Positions 1 to 7,195 of a stretch of 19,372 nucleotides of DNA are shown here, piece after piece. Position 1 is the first letter of the stretch, and each line of letters begins with the position of its first letter. A model generated the notes under the pieces. That model did not search any database and was not told the DNA's origin. It saw only the letters and a list, made by a program, of their open reading frames with translations. The stretch is from NCBI GenBank assembly GCA_035433705.1, contig DAORVK010000055.1:1-19372 (forward strand). The letters run 5' to 3'. Source of the stretch: CADEFQ01 sp035433705 (GTDB lineage Bacteria; Pseudomonadota; Gammaproteobacteria; Steroidobacterales; Steroidobacteraceae). The translations under genes were made by a program, and so were the position numbers.

Positions 1-11
1 CATTCGCGGTA

Positions 12-17
12 TAAAAT
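12..17 (+). promoter_or_regulatory. Putative -10 element of the UDG-uvrC-pgsA operon
   Basis: TAAAAT (or the overlapping TATAAA at 10-15) lies 6 nt before the ATG at 24. No Shine-Dalgarno sequence is present between them. If used, transcription would begin at or next to the start codon, giving a leaderless mRNA. The -35 region lies outside the window, so this rests on the -10 match alone. Confidence 0.5.
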
Positions 18-23
18 CCCGCG

Positions 24-665
24 ATGTTCGACGCCGACTGCCGACGCTGCCCGCGACTCGTGTCCTATCGACAGGAATCGAGGCGCAAGTACGCCGATTA
101 CCACAGCGCGCCGGTGCCGGCCTTCGGTGCGCCCGATCCGCGACTGCTGATCGTGGGCCTTGCGCCGGGCCTGCATGGCGCGAACCGCACCGGCCGCCCA
201 TTCACCGGCGACTTCGCCGGGATTCTGCTGTACGAAAGCCTGCACGCGCTCGGCCTCTCGTCGCAGGCGCAGTCGCTCTCGAGAGACGACGCGCTCACGC
301 TGCGCGGCGTGCGTATCACGAACGCCGTGAAGTGCGTGCCGCCGCAGAACAAGCCGACCCCCGCCGAGGCGAGGGAGTGTCTCGGCTTCCTGCGCAGCGA
401 GCTTGAGTTGCCCGGGGACGCGCGGGTGGTGCTCGCGCTCGGACGCATCGCGCACGACGCTGTGCTCGCTGCGTTCGACCTCAGGCGTTCAAGCAGCCTG
501 TTCGCGCACGGCGCCGAGCACGCGCTGCCGAACGGTCACCGCCTGATCGATTCCTATCACTGCAGCCGCTACAACACGCAGACGCGACGCCTCACCACCG
601 GGATGTTCCAGCGCGTGCTTGGGCGCGCCGCTGCACTTGCCGGTCTTGTGCCGCCACCCTCATGA
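24..665 (+). CDS. Uracil-DNA glycosylase, family 5 (UDGb type)
   Basis: A 213-residue base excision repair enzyme that removes uracil, and in this family often other deaminated bases, from DNA. The family motif GLAPGLHGANRTGRPFTGD spans residues 45-63. Four cysteines (C6, C9, C104, C119) sit where the family binds a [4Fe-4S] cluster. The second active-site motif is SYHCSRYNTQTRRLT at about 177-191; a Cys occupies the position after the His, where the actinobacterial enzymes I recall have Pro. The ATG at 24 starts just before the CxxC pair, as expected, and has no Shine-Dalgarno sequence. Its TGA overlaps the uvrC start in an ATGA, so the two repair genes are translationally coupled. The family assignment is firm; the exact substrate range is not visible. 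Confidence 0.93.
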   Translation: MFDADCRRCPRLVSYRQESRRKYADYHSAPVPAFGAPDPRLLIVGLAPGLHGANRTGRPFTGDFAGILLYESLHALGLSSQAQSLSRDDALTLRGVRITNAVKCVPPQNKPTPAEARECLGFLRSELELPGDARVVLALGRIAHDAVLAAFDLRRSSSLFAHGAEHALPNGHRLIDSYHCSRYNTQTRRLTTGMFQRVLGRAAALAGLVPPPS

Positions 666-2482
666 GCGAACCCTTCGACGCCAGGGCCTTCGTGGCGAAT
701 CTGCCGCGGCGGCCCGGTGTCTACCGGATGTACAGCGCAGACGGCGCACTCCTGTACGTCGGCAAGGCGCAGCGCCTGCGCGACCGCGTGGGCAGCTATT
801 TCAGCCCGCGCAACCTCGCGCCGAAGGTGGCGGCGCTGGTCGCCCAGGTCGCGCGCGTTGAAGTGACGGTCACCAATTCCGCAACGGAAGCGCTGCTGCT
901 CGAGTACAACCTGATCAAGGAGCACCGGCCGCGCTACAACGTGCTGCTGCGCGACGACAAGAGCTTTCCCTACATACTGCTGCGCACGAACCACGATTTT
1001 CCGCGTTTTCTCTCCTATCGCGGCCCACGACGGCGCGACGGGCGCTATTTCGGTCCGTTCCCGAACGCGTCGTCTGTCAACGAAATGCTCGCGCAGATCC
1101 AGAAGCTGTTCCGGATCCGCAATTGCCGGGACAGCTTCTTCGCCAGCCGCAGCCGGCCCTGTCTGCAATACCAGATCGGGCGTTGCACGGCGCCCTGTGT
1201 CGGGTACATCTCCCGCGAAGACTACGCGCGCGATGTCGCGGCGGCCGTCGGCCTGCTCGAAGGACGGGGCAACGAAATCGAGCAATCGCTGGCCGCCCGA
1301 ATGGAAGAGGCTGCGACCGCGCTCGACTTCGAAAAGGCGGCGGTCATACGCGACCAGCTTGCGGCACTGCGCGACATCCAGGCACAGCAGGTCGTGACCT
1401 CCGGCAGCGATCGCGACGTCGACGTGTTCGCGCTGGTCGGCGAGCCGACCGAGTTCGCCGTGAGTGCAATGCTCATACGCGGTGGTCGCAACCTCGGTAC
1501 GTCGACTTCCTTTCCGTCCGCAGGGCTCGCGGAACCCGAGGAGGCACTGTCGTCGTTCCTGATGCAGTACTACGGAGCGACCGAGCCGACGCGAGAGATC
1601 TATGTGAACCTGGTGCTACCCGATGCCGAAGCGCTCAAGGCGGCGCTCACGCAACGCGCCGGGCGCCAGGTGGGCATCGGCCGCCCGTCGCGCGGGCTCG
1701 CGGCGCGCTGGGTCGCGCTCACGACAGAAAACGCCGTACAGGCGCTGCAGATGCGGCGCGCCCAGCGCGACGGGGTCGCCGACATGCGCGCGGCGCTCGC
1801 AGCGACACTCGATTGTCCGGCGCCGCCCGAGCGCATGGAGTGCTTCGACATCAGCCACACGGCAGGCGAGGGCACCGTGGCGTCGTGCGTCGTCTTCGGG
1901 CCCGAGGGGCCGCTGAAGAAAGACTATCGGCGCTTCAATATCACGGGCGTCACGCCGGGCGACGACTACGGTGCGCTCAGGCAGGCGCTCGAGCGGCGCT
2001 ACACGCGCGTGCGCGCCGGGGAGATCGCGGCACCCGACGTGCTCTTCATCGATGGGGGTCGCGGCCAGGTGAACGAGGTGCACGCAGTGCTGGCGGATCT
2101 TGGCTTCGGAACTCTCCGACTCATCGGCGTCGCGAAGGGCGCCGACCGCAGGCCCGGGCAGGAACGTCTGCACGTCTTTGGCGAGGACGCCCCACGAATC
2201 CTCGACCCTGCCTCGCCCGCACTGCGCCTCGTCCAGCGAATCCGCGACGAGGCCCACCGCTTCGCGATCACCGGCCATCGGCGGCAGCGCGCACGCCGCT
2301 ACAATGAATCGGTGCTTGAAACGGTGCCGGGGCTCGGGCCTGCGAAGCGCCGCGCGCTCATCCGGCACTTCGGCGGAATACAGGGCGTGCTCAAGGCCGG
2401 AGTCGCGGATCTCGAGCGCGTGGCCGGGATCGGCCCCGTGCTCGCCCAAACTCTATATGATCATCTGCACCCGGGTGCCTGA
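662..2482 (+). CDS. uvrC: Excinuclease ABC subunit C
   Basis: The 606-residue nuclease subunit of nucleotide excision repair, which joins UvrB at a lesion and cuts on both sides of it. The order of domains is: GIY-YIG nuclease for the 3' cut (residues 18-50, GVYRMY...LYVGKA); a four-cysteine cluster C155, C167, C175, C179, matching the reported Fe-S site of E. coli UvrC; the UVR helix pair that binds UvrB (about 206-237); the RNase H-like 5' endonuclease core (D396 in FDISH, D464 in FIDGGRGQ, H532 or nearby in AHRFA); and tandem helix-hairpin-helix motifs (GLGPAKR about 557-563, GIGPVLA about 589-595). Length is normal. The start overlaps the UDG stop by 4 nt and the stop overlaps the pgsA ATG by 1 nt, so all three genes form one operon. 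Confidence 0.98.
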   Translation: MSEPFDARAFVANLPRRPGVYRMYSADGALLYVGKAQRLRDRVGSYFSPRNLAPKVAALVAQVARVEVTVTNSATEALLLEYNLIKEHRPRYNVLLRDDKSFPYILLRTNHDFPRFLSYRGPRRRDGRYFGPFPNASSVNEMLAQIQKLFRIRNCRDSFFASRSRPCLQYQIGRCTAPCVGYISREDYARDVAAAVGLLEGRGNEIEQSLAARMEEAATALDFEKAAVIRDQLAALRDIQAQQVVTSGSDRDVDVFALVGEPTEFAVSAMLIRGGRNLGTSTSFPSAGLAEPEEALSSFLMQYYGATEPTREIYVNLVLPDAEALKAALTQRAGRQVGIGRPSRGLAARWVALTTENAVQALQMRRAQRDGVADMRAALAATLDCPAPPERMECFDISHTAGEGTVASCVVFGPEGPLKKDYRRFNITGVTPGDDYGALRQALERRYTRVRAGEIAAPDVLFIDGGRGQVNEVHAVLADLGFGTLRLIGVAKGADRRPGQERLHVFGEDAPRILDPASPALRLVQRIRDEAHRFAITGHRRQRARRYNESVLETVPGLGPAKRRALIRHFGGIQGVLKAGVADLERVAGIGPVLAQTLYDHLHPGA

Positions 2483-3039
2483 TGATCTGGAACCTTCCCA
2501 ATACACTGACTTGGCTGCGCATTTTCGCGATTCCACTCGTGGTGATGCTCTATTCGCTGCCGTACCACTGGTCGGATCCGGCGGCGGGCCTGCTGTTCGC
2601 CGCGGCGGGCATCACCGATTCACTCGATGGCTACTTCGCGCGCAAGTACCGTCAGACCTCGAAACTTGGCGCCTTCCTCGACCCGGTCGCGGACAAGCTG
2701 ATCGTCGCGGTCGCGCTCGTGCTGATCGTGAGCAAGGATCCACGACTCGTGGTCGTGCTGACCGCAATCGTGATCATCGGTCGCGAGATTGCGATTTCGG
2801 CGCTGCGCGAGTGGATGGCCGAACTCGGCCAGCGCAAGAAAGTGGCCGTGTCGCGTATCGGCAAGCACAAGACGATCCTGCAGATCACCGGCCTCTCGAT
2901 GATGCTGTTCCGCTGGGAACTCCTCGGCCTGCCGATCTACCAGCTGGGGCTTGCCCTGACGATCCTCGCCGCCGCGCTGACGCTCTGGTCGATGGTGAGC
3001 TACTTGCGGGCGGCATGGCCGGAACTGCGGGCGCGCTGA
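2482..3039 (+). CDS. pgsA: CDP-diacylglycerol-glycerol-3-phosphate 3-phosphatidyltransferase
   Basis: A 185-residue inner membrane enzyme that makes phosphatidylglycerol phosphate from CDP-diacylglycerol and glycerol 3-phosphate, the committed step to phosphatidylglycerol and cardiolipin. The CDP-alcohol phosphatidyltransferase signature D-x2-D-G-x2-A-R-x8-G-x3-D-x3-D is complete: D46, D49-G50, A53-R54, G63, D67, D71. Several hydrophobic segments (about 10-28, 32-45, 87-103, 130-165) fit a small polytopic membrane protein. The start ATG shares its A with the uvrC TGA. uvrC-pgsA is a conserved pair in gammaproteobacteria although the functions are unrelated. The stop is followed by 72 bp and then the tRNA cluster, again as in E. 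coli. Confidence 0.97.
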   Translation: MIWNLPNTLTWLRIFAIPLVVMLYSLPYHWSDPAAGLLFAAAGITDSLDGYFARKYRQTSKLGAFLDPVADKLIVAVALVLIVSKDPRLVVVLTAIVIIGREIAISALREWMAELGQRKKVAVSRIGKHKTILQITGLSMMLFRWELLGLPIYQLGLALTILAAALTLWSMVSYLRAAWPELRAR

Positions 3040-3056
3040 GGCGGCCATCACAGGCG

Positions 3057-3073
3057 CCAAGTCCTTGACTTGG
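3057..3073. repeat. Perfect inverted repeat over the tRNA promoter -35 box
   Basis: CCAAGTC-CTT-GACTTGG, two 7-base arms around a 3-base centre. The -35 hexamer TTGACT of the tRNA promoter lies inside it. There is no T-run after it, so it is not an intrinsic terminator in either direction. It could be an operator, or chance symmetry around a strong -35. Confidence 0.6.
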
Positions 3074-3092
3074 CAGCGGGCCTCTCTACAAT
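3065..3092 (+). promoter_or_regulatory. Promoter of the tRNA-Gly/tRNA-Cys unit
   Basis: TTGACT at 3065-3070 and TACAAT at 3087-3092 with a 16-bp spacer form a near-consensus sigma70 promoter. The predicted start is around 3099, about 13 nt before the mature 5' end of tRNA-Gly. The unit can therefore be transcribed strongly and independently of the upstream repair and lipid genes. Confidence 0.8.
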
Positions 3093-3111
3093 TCCGGCCC
3101 TCACCAAGGGT

Positions 3112-3187
3112 GCGGGAATAGCTCAGTTGGTAGAGCGCAACCTTGCCAAGGTTGAGGTCGCGAGTTCGAGCCTCGTTTCCCGCTCCA
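3112..3187 (+). tRNA. glyW: tRNA-Gly (anticodon GCC)
   Basis: A 76-nt cloverleaf. The acceptor GCGGGAA pairs with TTCCCGC, the D arm is GCTC...GAGC, the anticodon stem is CAACC/GGTTG with loop TTGCCAA (anticodon GCC at 3145-3147), and the T arm is GCGAG-TTCGAGC-CTCGT. The 3' TCCA is encoded. Its place after pgsA matches glyW of E. coli. Confidence 0.97.
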
Positions 3188-3205
3188 ATCTTCCTCGGGG
3201 CCGCC

Positions 3206-3279
3206 GGCTAGGTGGCAGAGTGGTCATGCAGCGGCCTGCAAAGCCGTGTACGCCGGTTCGATTCCGACCCTAGCCTCCA
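3206..3279 (+). tRNA. cysT: tRNA-Cys (anticodon GCA)
   Basis: A 74-nt cloverleaf with acceptor GGCTAGG paired to CCTAGCC, anticodon loop CTGCAAA (GCA at 3238-3240) and T loop TTCGATT. The 3' TCCA is encoded. It begins 18 nt after tRNA-Gly with no promoter between, so the two are co-transcribed. Order and anticodon match cysT of E. coli. Confidence 0.97.
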
Positions 3280-3307
3280 TCCCCCTGTTTCCTGCTGTTC
3301 ACGATTG

Positions 3308-3323
3308 TCTGCATTCATGCAGA
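3308..3323. repeat. Perfect inverted repeat
   Basis: TCTGCAT-TC-ATGCAGA, two 7-base arms with a 2-base centre (as a hairpin, 6 bp with a TTCA loop). The TGA of the minus-strand frame 3315-3629 falls at its centre. No T-run follows on either strand, so a classic terminator is unlikely. Confidence 0.6.
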
Positions 3324-3629
3324 AATATCGCTATAGCAGACCCCACTTTGCCGTTGCGGGCCATTTCGCGCCAAGCGCCTTCGGGGACGCACGGATCTGA
3401 TCCGCGCCTGCCGGGTGGCAAATTTGTCGCGCTTCGGTTCAAACCGCGCCAGAACTCTCGGCCACTGCTGTTCATGGAAGCGTGGATAGGCAATGCGATT
3501 CACGGGGATTGGAGCGCGCACGTCGATCTCGAACGTGAATGCGAGTTGGGAGAGCGGGGTATCCAGAGCGAGCTTCTCAATGCGCTTCACGGCCTGACGA
3601 ACCGTTCGCGGATCGCCGCCCGAGCCCAT
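3315..3629 (-). CDS. Hypothetical 104-residue ORF, possible gene remnant
   Basis: Not recognised. The first 75 or so residues (about MGSGGDPRTVRQAVKRIEKL onward, through a stretch with FTFEIDVRAPIP and YPRFHEQQW) have balanced composition and moderately GC-rich third positions, unlike the Arg/Ser-rich shadow frames nearby. The C-terminal 25 residues are basic and low quality. A TGA lies directly before the ATG in the same frame, there is no Shine-Dalgarno sequence, and another frame just upstream reads plausibly (QYSLAEWARAAIRE), so a frameshifted relic of a longer gene is possible. Position between two tRNA genes suits leftover integrated DNA. It could equally be non-coding. Confidence 0.3.
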   Translation of the reverse strand: MGSGGDPRTVRQAVKRIEKLALDTPLSQLAFTFEIDVRAPIPVNRIAYPRFHEQQWPRVLARFEPKRDKFATRQARIRSVRPRRRLARNGPQRQSGVCYSDISA

Positions 3630-3806
3630 TCAGCAAGGGAATATTGGCGTTGGGGAAGGCCGCCGGCCGCTCCACCTACTACAATCTCGCAATTGCCGGG
3701 TGGGGATGGCATTCGGCTGAGTAAGGCAATCACGATGACGGCGATTGCGGGTCACGCCCGCTTCGGTTTCAACGCGTCAGCCAAATTGCGGATCGTCGTC
3801 GGGCGC

Positions 3807-3840
3807 GCGTCCATGGCGGGTTCGCTACTATGCGTCCATG
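3807..3840 (+). repeat. 9-bp direct repeat flanking a -10-like box before tRNA-Leu
   Basis: GCGTCCATG occurs at 3807-3815 and 3832-3840, 25 bp apart; the last G of the second copy is the first base of tRNA-Leu. Between them lies TACTAT (3826-3831), a possible -10 box for tRNA-Leu about 9 nt before its 5' end, although no good -35 is placed for it. The repeat may be a small duplication. Confidence 0.4.
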
Positions 3841-3923
3841 CCCTGGTGGCGAAATCGGTAGACGCTACGGACTTAAAATCCGTTGACCGCAAGGTCGTGC
3901 CGGTTCGAGTCCGGCCCGGGGCA
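3840..3923 (+). tRNA. leuZ: tRNA-Leu (anticodon UAA), CCA not encoded
   Basis: A class II tRNA of 84 nt. The acceptor GCCCTGG pairs with CCGGGGC (one G-T pair), the anticodon stem is ACGGA/TCCGT with loop CTTAAAA (TAA at 3874-3876), a long variable arm (TGACC-GCAA-GGTCG region) follows, and the T arm is GCCGG-TTCGAGT-CCGGC. After the discriminator A at 3923 the DNA reads CAG instead of CCA, so the end must be added by the CCA-adding enzyme. The gene corresponds to leuZ of E. coli by anticodon and order, but is separated here from its usual neighbours. Confidence 0.96.
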
Positions 3924-4094
3924 CAGAATTCAAAAGAAGAATATGGTCTAATATATTGATCTTACAGCAATTTATAGCCTGCAACAGCTTATATCGCTCG
4001 CCCATCGACTGGCATGAATTGCGCTTGCCACCGGATCGCGGTGCACGCACGTCACCGCGTTGCGCAGTGTTTCCCAAGGTGTCGCACGGCGGGC
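3924..4094. other. Intergenic region with AT-rich first half
   Basis: About the first 80 bp after tRNA-Leu are strikingly AT-rich against a GC-rich background and include the palindrome AATATATT (about 3951-3958) and several TATA-like hexamers. No ORF, RNA gene or clear intrinsic terminator is visible. It may be a promoter-proximal or scar region for the exporter operon. Confidence 0.5.
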
Positions 4095-4100
4095 TAGGAT
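4071..4100 (+). promoter_or_regulatory. Putative promoter of the exporter operon
   Basis: TTCCCA at 4071-4076 (four of six bases of the -35 consensus) and TAGGAT at 4095-4100 with an 18-bp spacer. The ATG at 4111 is 10 nt after the -10 box, which would give a 5' leader of only a few bases. Weak on sequence alone. Confidence 0.35.
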
Positions 4101-4110
4101 GCCGCCCCTC

Positions 4111-5342
4111 ATGAACGATACGAGCGACAAGGACAAGCTGCTCGGGCAACTGCGCATCGATCGCAGCGAGGAGGCCCCGCAAGCAGGCAAGGGCTGGATC
4201 GCTGCAGGCGTCGCGGTACTCGTGATCATGGCCGGTGCGGCGTGGTGGTGGAGCCGCGCAAGCGCGACTTTCGAAGTTCAGATCGCGACAGCCGCAGCAC
4301 CGGCCGCGCAAGGTCCTGGCGCTGCCGCCGTGTTGCAGGCGACCGGTTACGTCACCGCGCGTCGTCAGGCGACGGTGTCTGCACAGATCACCGGCAAGCT
4401 CACCGAGGTCCTGATCGAGGAAGGCGAGCACGTCGAAGCCGGACAGGTTCTGGCGCAGCTCGAGAGCAGGTCGCAGCGGGCGCAACGTGCTGAAGCTGAC
4501 GCGCAACTCGGCGAAGCGCGTGCGCGGGTACGGCAGTTCGAGAGCGAACTTGCGCAGGCACGACGCGACTACACACGTCAGCAGGATCTCGTCACGCGCA
4601 ATCTCGCCTCTGTGCAGGCAGTGGAGGCTGCGCGAACGCAGGTCGACTCGCTCGCGGCGCAACTCGCGGCTCAACAGGAAGCGGTGCAGCTCGCGGCGGC
4701 GCAGGTGCGCAGCGCCCAGGTGCAACTCGACTACACGACCGTGCGTGCGCCGTTCGCCGGCGTCGTCATCGCGAAGGCAGCGCAAGTCGGCGAAATCGTT
4801 TCGCCGCTTTCAGCGGGAGGCGGCTTTACGCGCACCGGTATCGGCACCCTCGTCGATATGGATTCACTCGAGGTCGAAGTCGACGTGAATGAGGCTTACA
4901 TCAACCGCGTCATGCCGGGTGGCCCGGCTGAAGCGGTCCTCGACGCCTATCAGGACTGGACCATTCCAGCCCACGTGATTGCCATCATCCCGACCGCCGA
5001 TCGCGGCAAGGCCACGGTGAAGGTGCGCATCGGGCTTGACCAGAAGGACCCGCGCATCCTGCCGGACATGGGCGTGCGTGTGTCGTTCCTCGCGAAGCAG
5101 GCACCCGAAGGCGCGAGGCCACCGGCGCCGGGCGTGCTGGTGCCGGCAACGGCGATCGTGCAACGAGGTGATACAAACGTCGTCTTCGTTGTCGAGAGCG
5201 ATCGGGCGCGAGCGCAGGTGGTGAAGCCGGGGCAGCCATTCGGCGACCTGACGCTCGTCGAAGGACTCGAGGCGGGTGTGCGCGTCGTGCGTGCGCCTGC
5301 GCAGGAGATGACCGACGGAGCGCGAATCAGGGAGGGCGGTGA

Positions 5343-5346
<4 letters not shown>
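4111..5346 (+). CDS. Periplasmic adaptor (membrane fusion) protein of an ABC exporter
   Basis: A 411-residue HlyD/MacA-type adaptor that would bridge an inner membrane exporter to an outer membrane channel. It has one N-terminal membrane helix (about 29-47), a biotinyl-lipoyl half motif (about 85-118, with GKLTEVLIEEGEHVEAGQVL), a long Ala/Gln/Glu-rich coiled coil (about 119-205), the second lipoyl half (VRAPFAGVVIAKAAQVGEIV, 211-230) and beta-barrel and membrane-proximal domains to the end. I chose the ATG at 4111 because the hydrophilic lead-in MNDTSDKD is natural; an ATG at 4099 in the same frame is possible. It overlaps the ATPase gene by 4 nt. Substrate is unknown. Confidence 0.92.
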
Positions 5347-6022
<676 letters not shown>

Positions 6023-6026
<4 letters not shown>

Positions 6027-7186
6027 AATACCTGCATCTCGTCTGGGCAGCGCTGCTGCGCCGCAAGACGCGCACGGTGCTGACCATCCTCTCCGTGCTG
6101 GTCGCGTTCCTGCTGTTCGGTCTTCTGGACGGGGTGCGTGCGGCGTTCAATGCGGGCGAAACGCTCGCCGGTGTGGACCGGATGGTTGTGTCCTCACGCT
6201 TCTCGATCATCCAGCCACTGCCGGAGAGTCTCGTTGCGCGGGTCCAGGCGGTACCTGGTGTGCGCAAGGTGACCTGGGCCAACTGGTTCGGCGGCTACTA
6301 CCAGGAGCCGAAGAACCAGTTGATCATCTTTGCGGTCGGGCCCGATTACTTCGAGGTGTATCCGGATTATGGCATCACGAAGCCGATGATCGATGCTTTC
6401 GGGCGCACTCGCACGGGCGTGCTCGTCGGAGCCTCGCTTGCGAAGCGCTTCGGCTGGAAAGTGGGCGACAAGCTGCCGGTCAAGGGATCGATCTTCCCGG
6501 ACAAGGCGACCGGCGAGACCACCTGGATCTTCGACATCGTCGGCATCTACGAGGCGCCGACCGCAAAGTCGCGCGCGCTCGAACAGCAGGTGATGCTGCG
6601 CTGGAAGTACTTCGACGAGGCAAACGCCTACGGCAGTGGCAGCGTCGGCTGGATCATCGTGCAGGTAACGAACCCGCAGGAATCTGCGAACGTCGCGCGG
6701 GCGATCGACGCGTTGTCGGTGAATTCCGATCACGAAACGAAAACGCAGACGGAACGGGAGTTCAATCTCTCGTTCGCGAAGCAGATCGGCGACATCGGAC
6801 TCATTGTCACGGCGATCATCGGCGCGGTGTTCTTCACGCTGATGCTGCTCACCGGCAACACGATGGCCCAGGCCGTGCGCGAGCGCATTCCGGAGTTCGC
6901 CACCCTGAAGACGCTCGGCTTCACCGATCGCAGTGTGCTGGGGCTCGTCTTCATGGAATCGGTGCTGCTGATCGTGATTGGCGGCGTGCTGGGCCTCGCT
7001 CTTGCCTCGGTCCTGACACCGCTCGTAAGCGCCGCGAGCGGCGGCATGCTCCAGCTGCCGCCGATCGGGCTCAGGTCCTGGCTTGTCGGCCTCGCCCTGA
7101 TGGTGGCGGTGGGCGCGATCGTCGGCGTGCTGCCGGCGCTGCGTGCGATGCGCCTGCGCATCGTGGATGCGTTGGCGGGGCGTTAG
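6023..7186 (+). CDS. ABC exporter permease, FtsX/MacB family (first of two)
   Basis: A 387-residue permease with the FtsX layout: helix 1 at about 17-37, a large periplasmic MacB-type core domain (about 40-250), then three helices at about 258-278, 305-330 and 353-375. The final helices carry the family-like ERIPEFATLKTLGF and LPALRAMRLRIVDAL segments, the cytoplasmic coupling region. The GTG start overlaps the ATPase stop by 4 nt. With only four helices, MacB-type permeases work as dimers; here the partner is probably the next gene. Function beyond export is not visible. Confidence 0.92.
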
Positions 7187-7195
7187 CGGGGCACG

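Larger units (their letters stand above)
3280..3839. other. Non-conserved 560-bp stretch between tRNA-Cys and tRNA-Leu
   Basis: In E. coli the corresponding tRNA genes are adjacent; here 560 bp separate them. The stretch holds a minus-strand open frame (3315-3629), a perfect palindrome at 3308-3323 and a 9-bp direct repeat next to tRNA-Leu. I found no copy of the 3' end of either flanking tRNA that would mark an attachment site, and no recognisable integrase or transposase. It looks like old inserted or decayed DNA, but this is inference. Confidence 0.6.

Noticed and set aside
3070..3273. Plus-strand frame reading GIAQLVERNLAKVEVASSSL
   Set aside because: This is the translation of tRNA-Gly and tRNA-Cys, a well-known false ORF type; the cloverleaves explain the sequence.
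3280..3839. Attachment-site repeat of the tRNA-Cys 3' end
   Set aside because: I looked for a second copy of the T arm and acceptor end downstream and found none, so integration here is not proven.
3246..3959. 237-codon plus-strand frame across the tRNA-Cys to tRNA-Leu gap
   Set aside because: It begins inside tRNA-Cys and ends by translating tRNA-Leu (ALVAKSVDATDLKSVD). It shows no domain and has no ribosome site.
3865..4785. 306-codon minus-strand frame with VPRAGLEPARPCG at its end
   Set aside because: The RAGLEPA segment is antisense tRNA-Leu, a recurring annotation artefact, and the rest is antisense to the adaptor gene.
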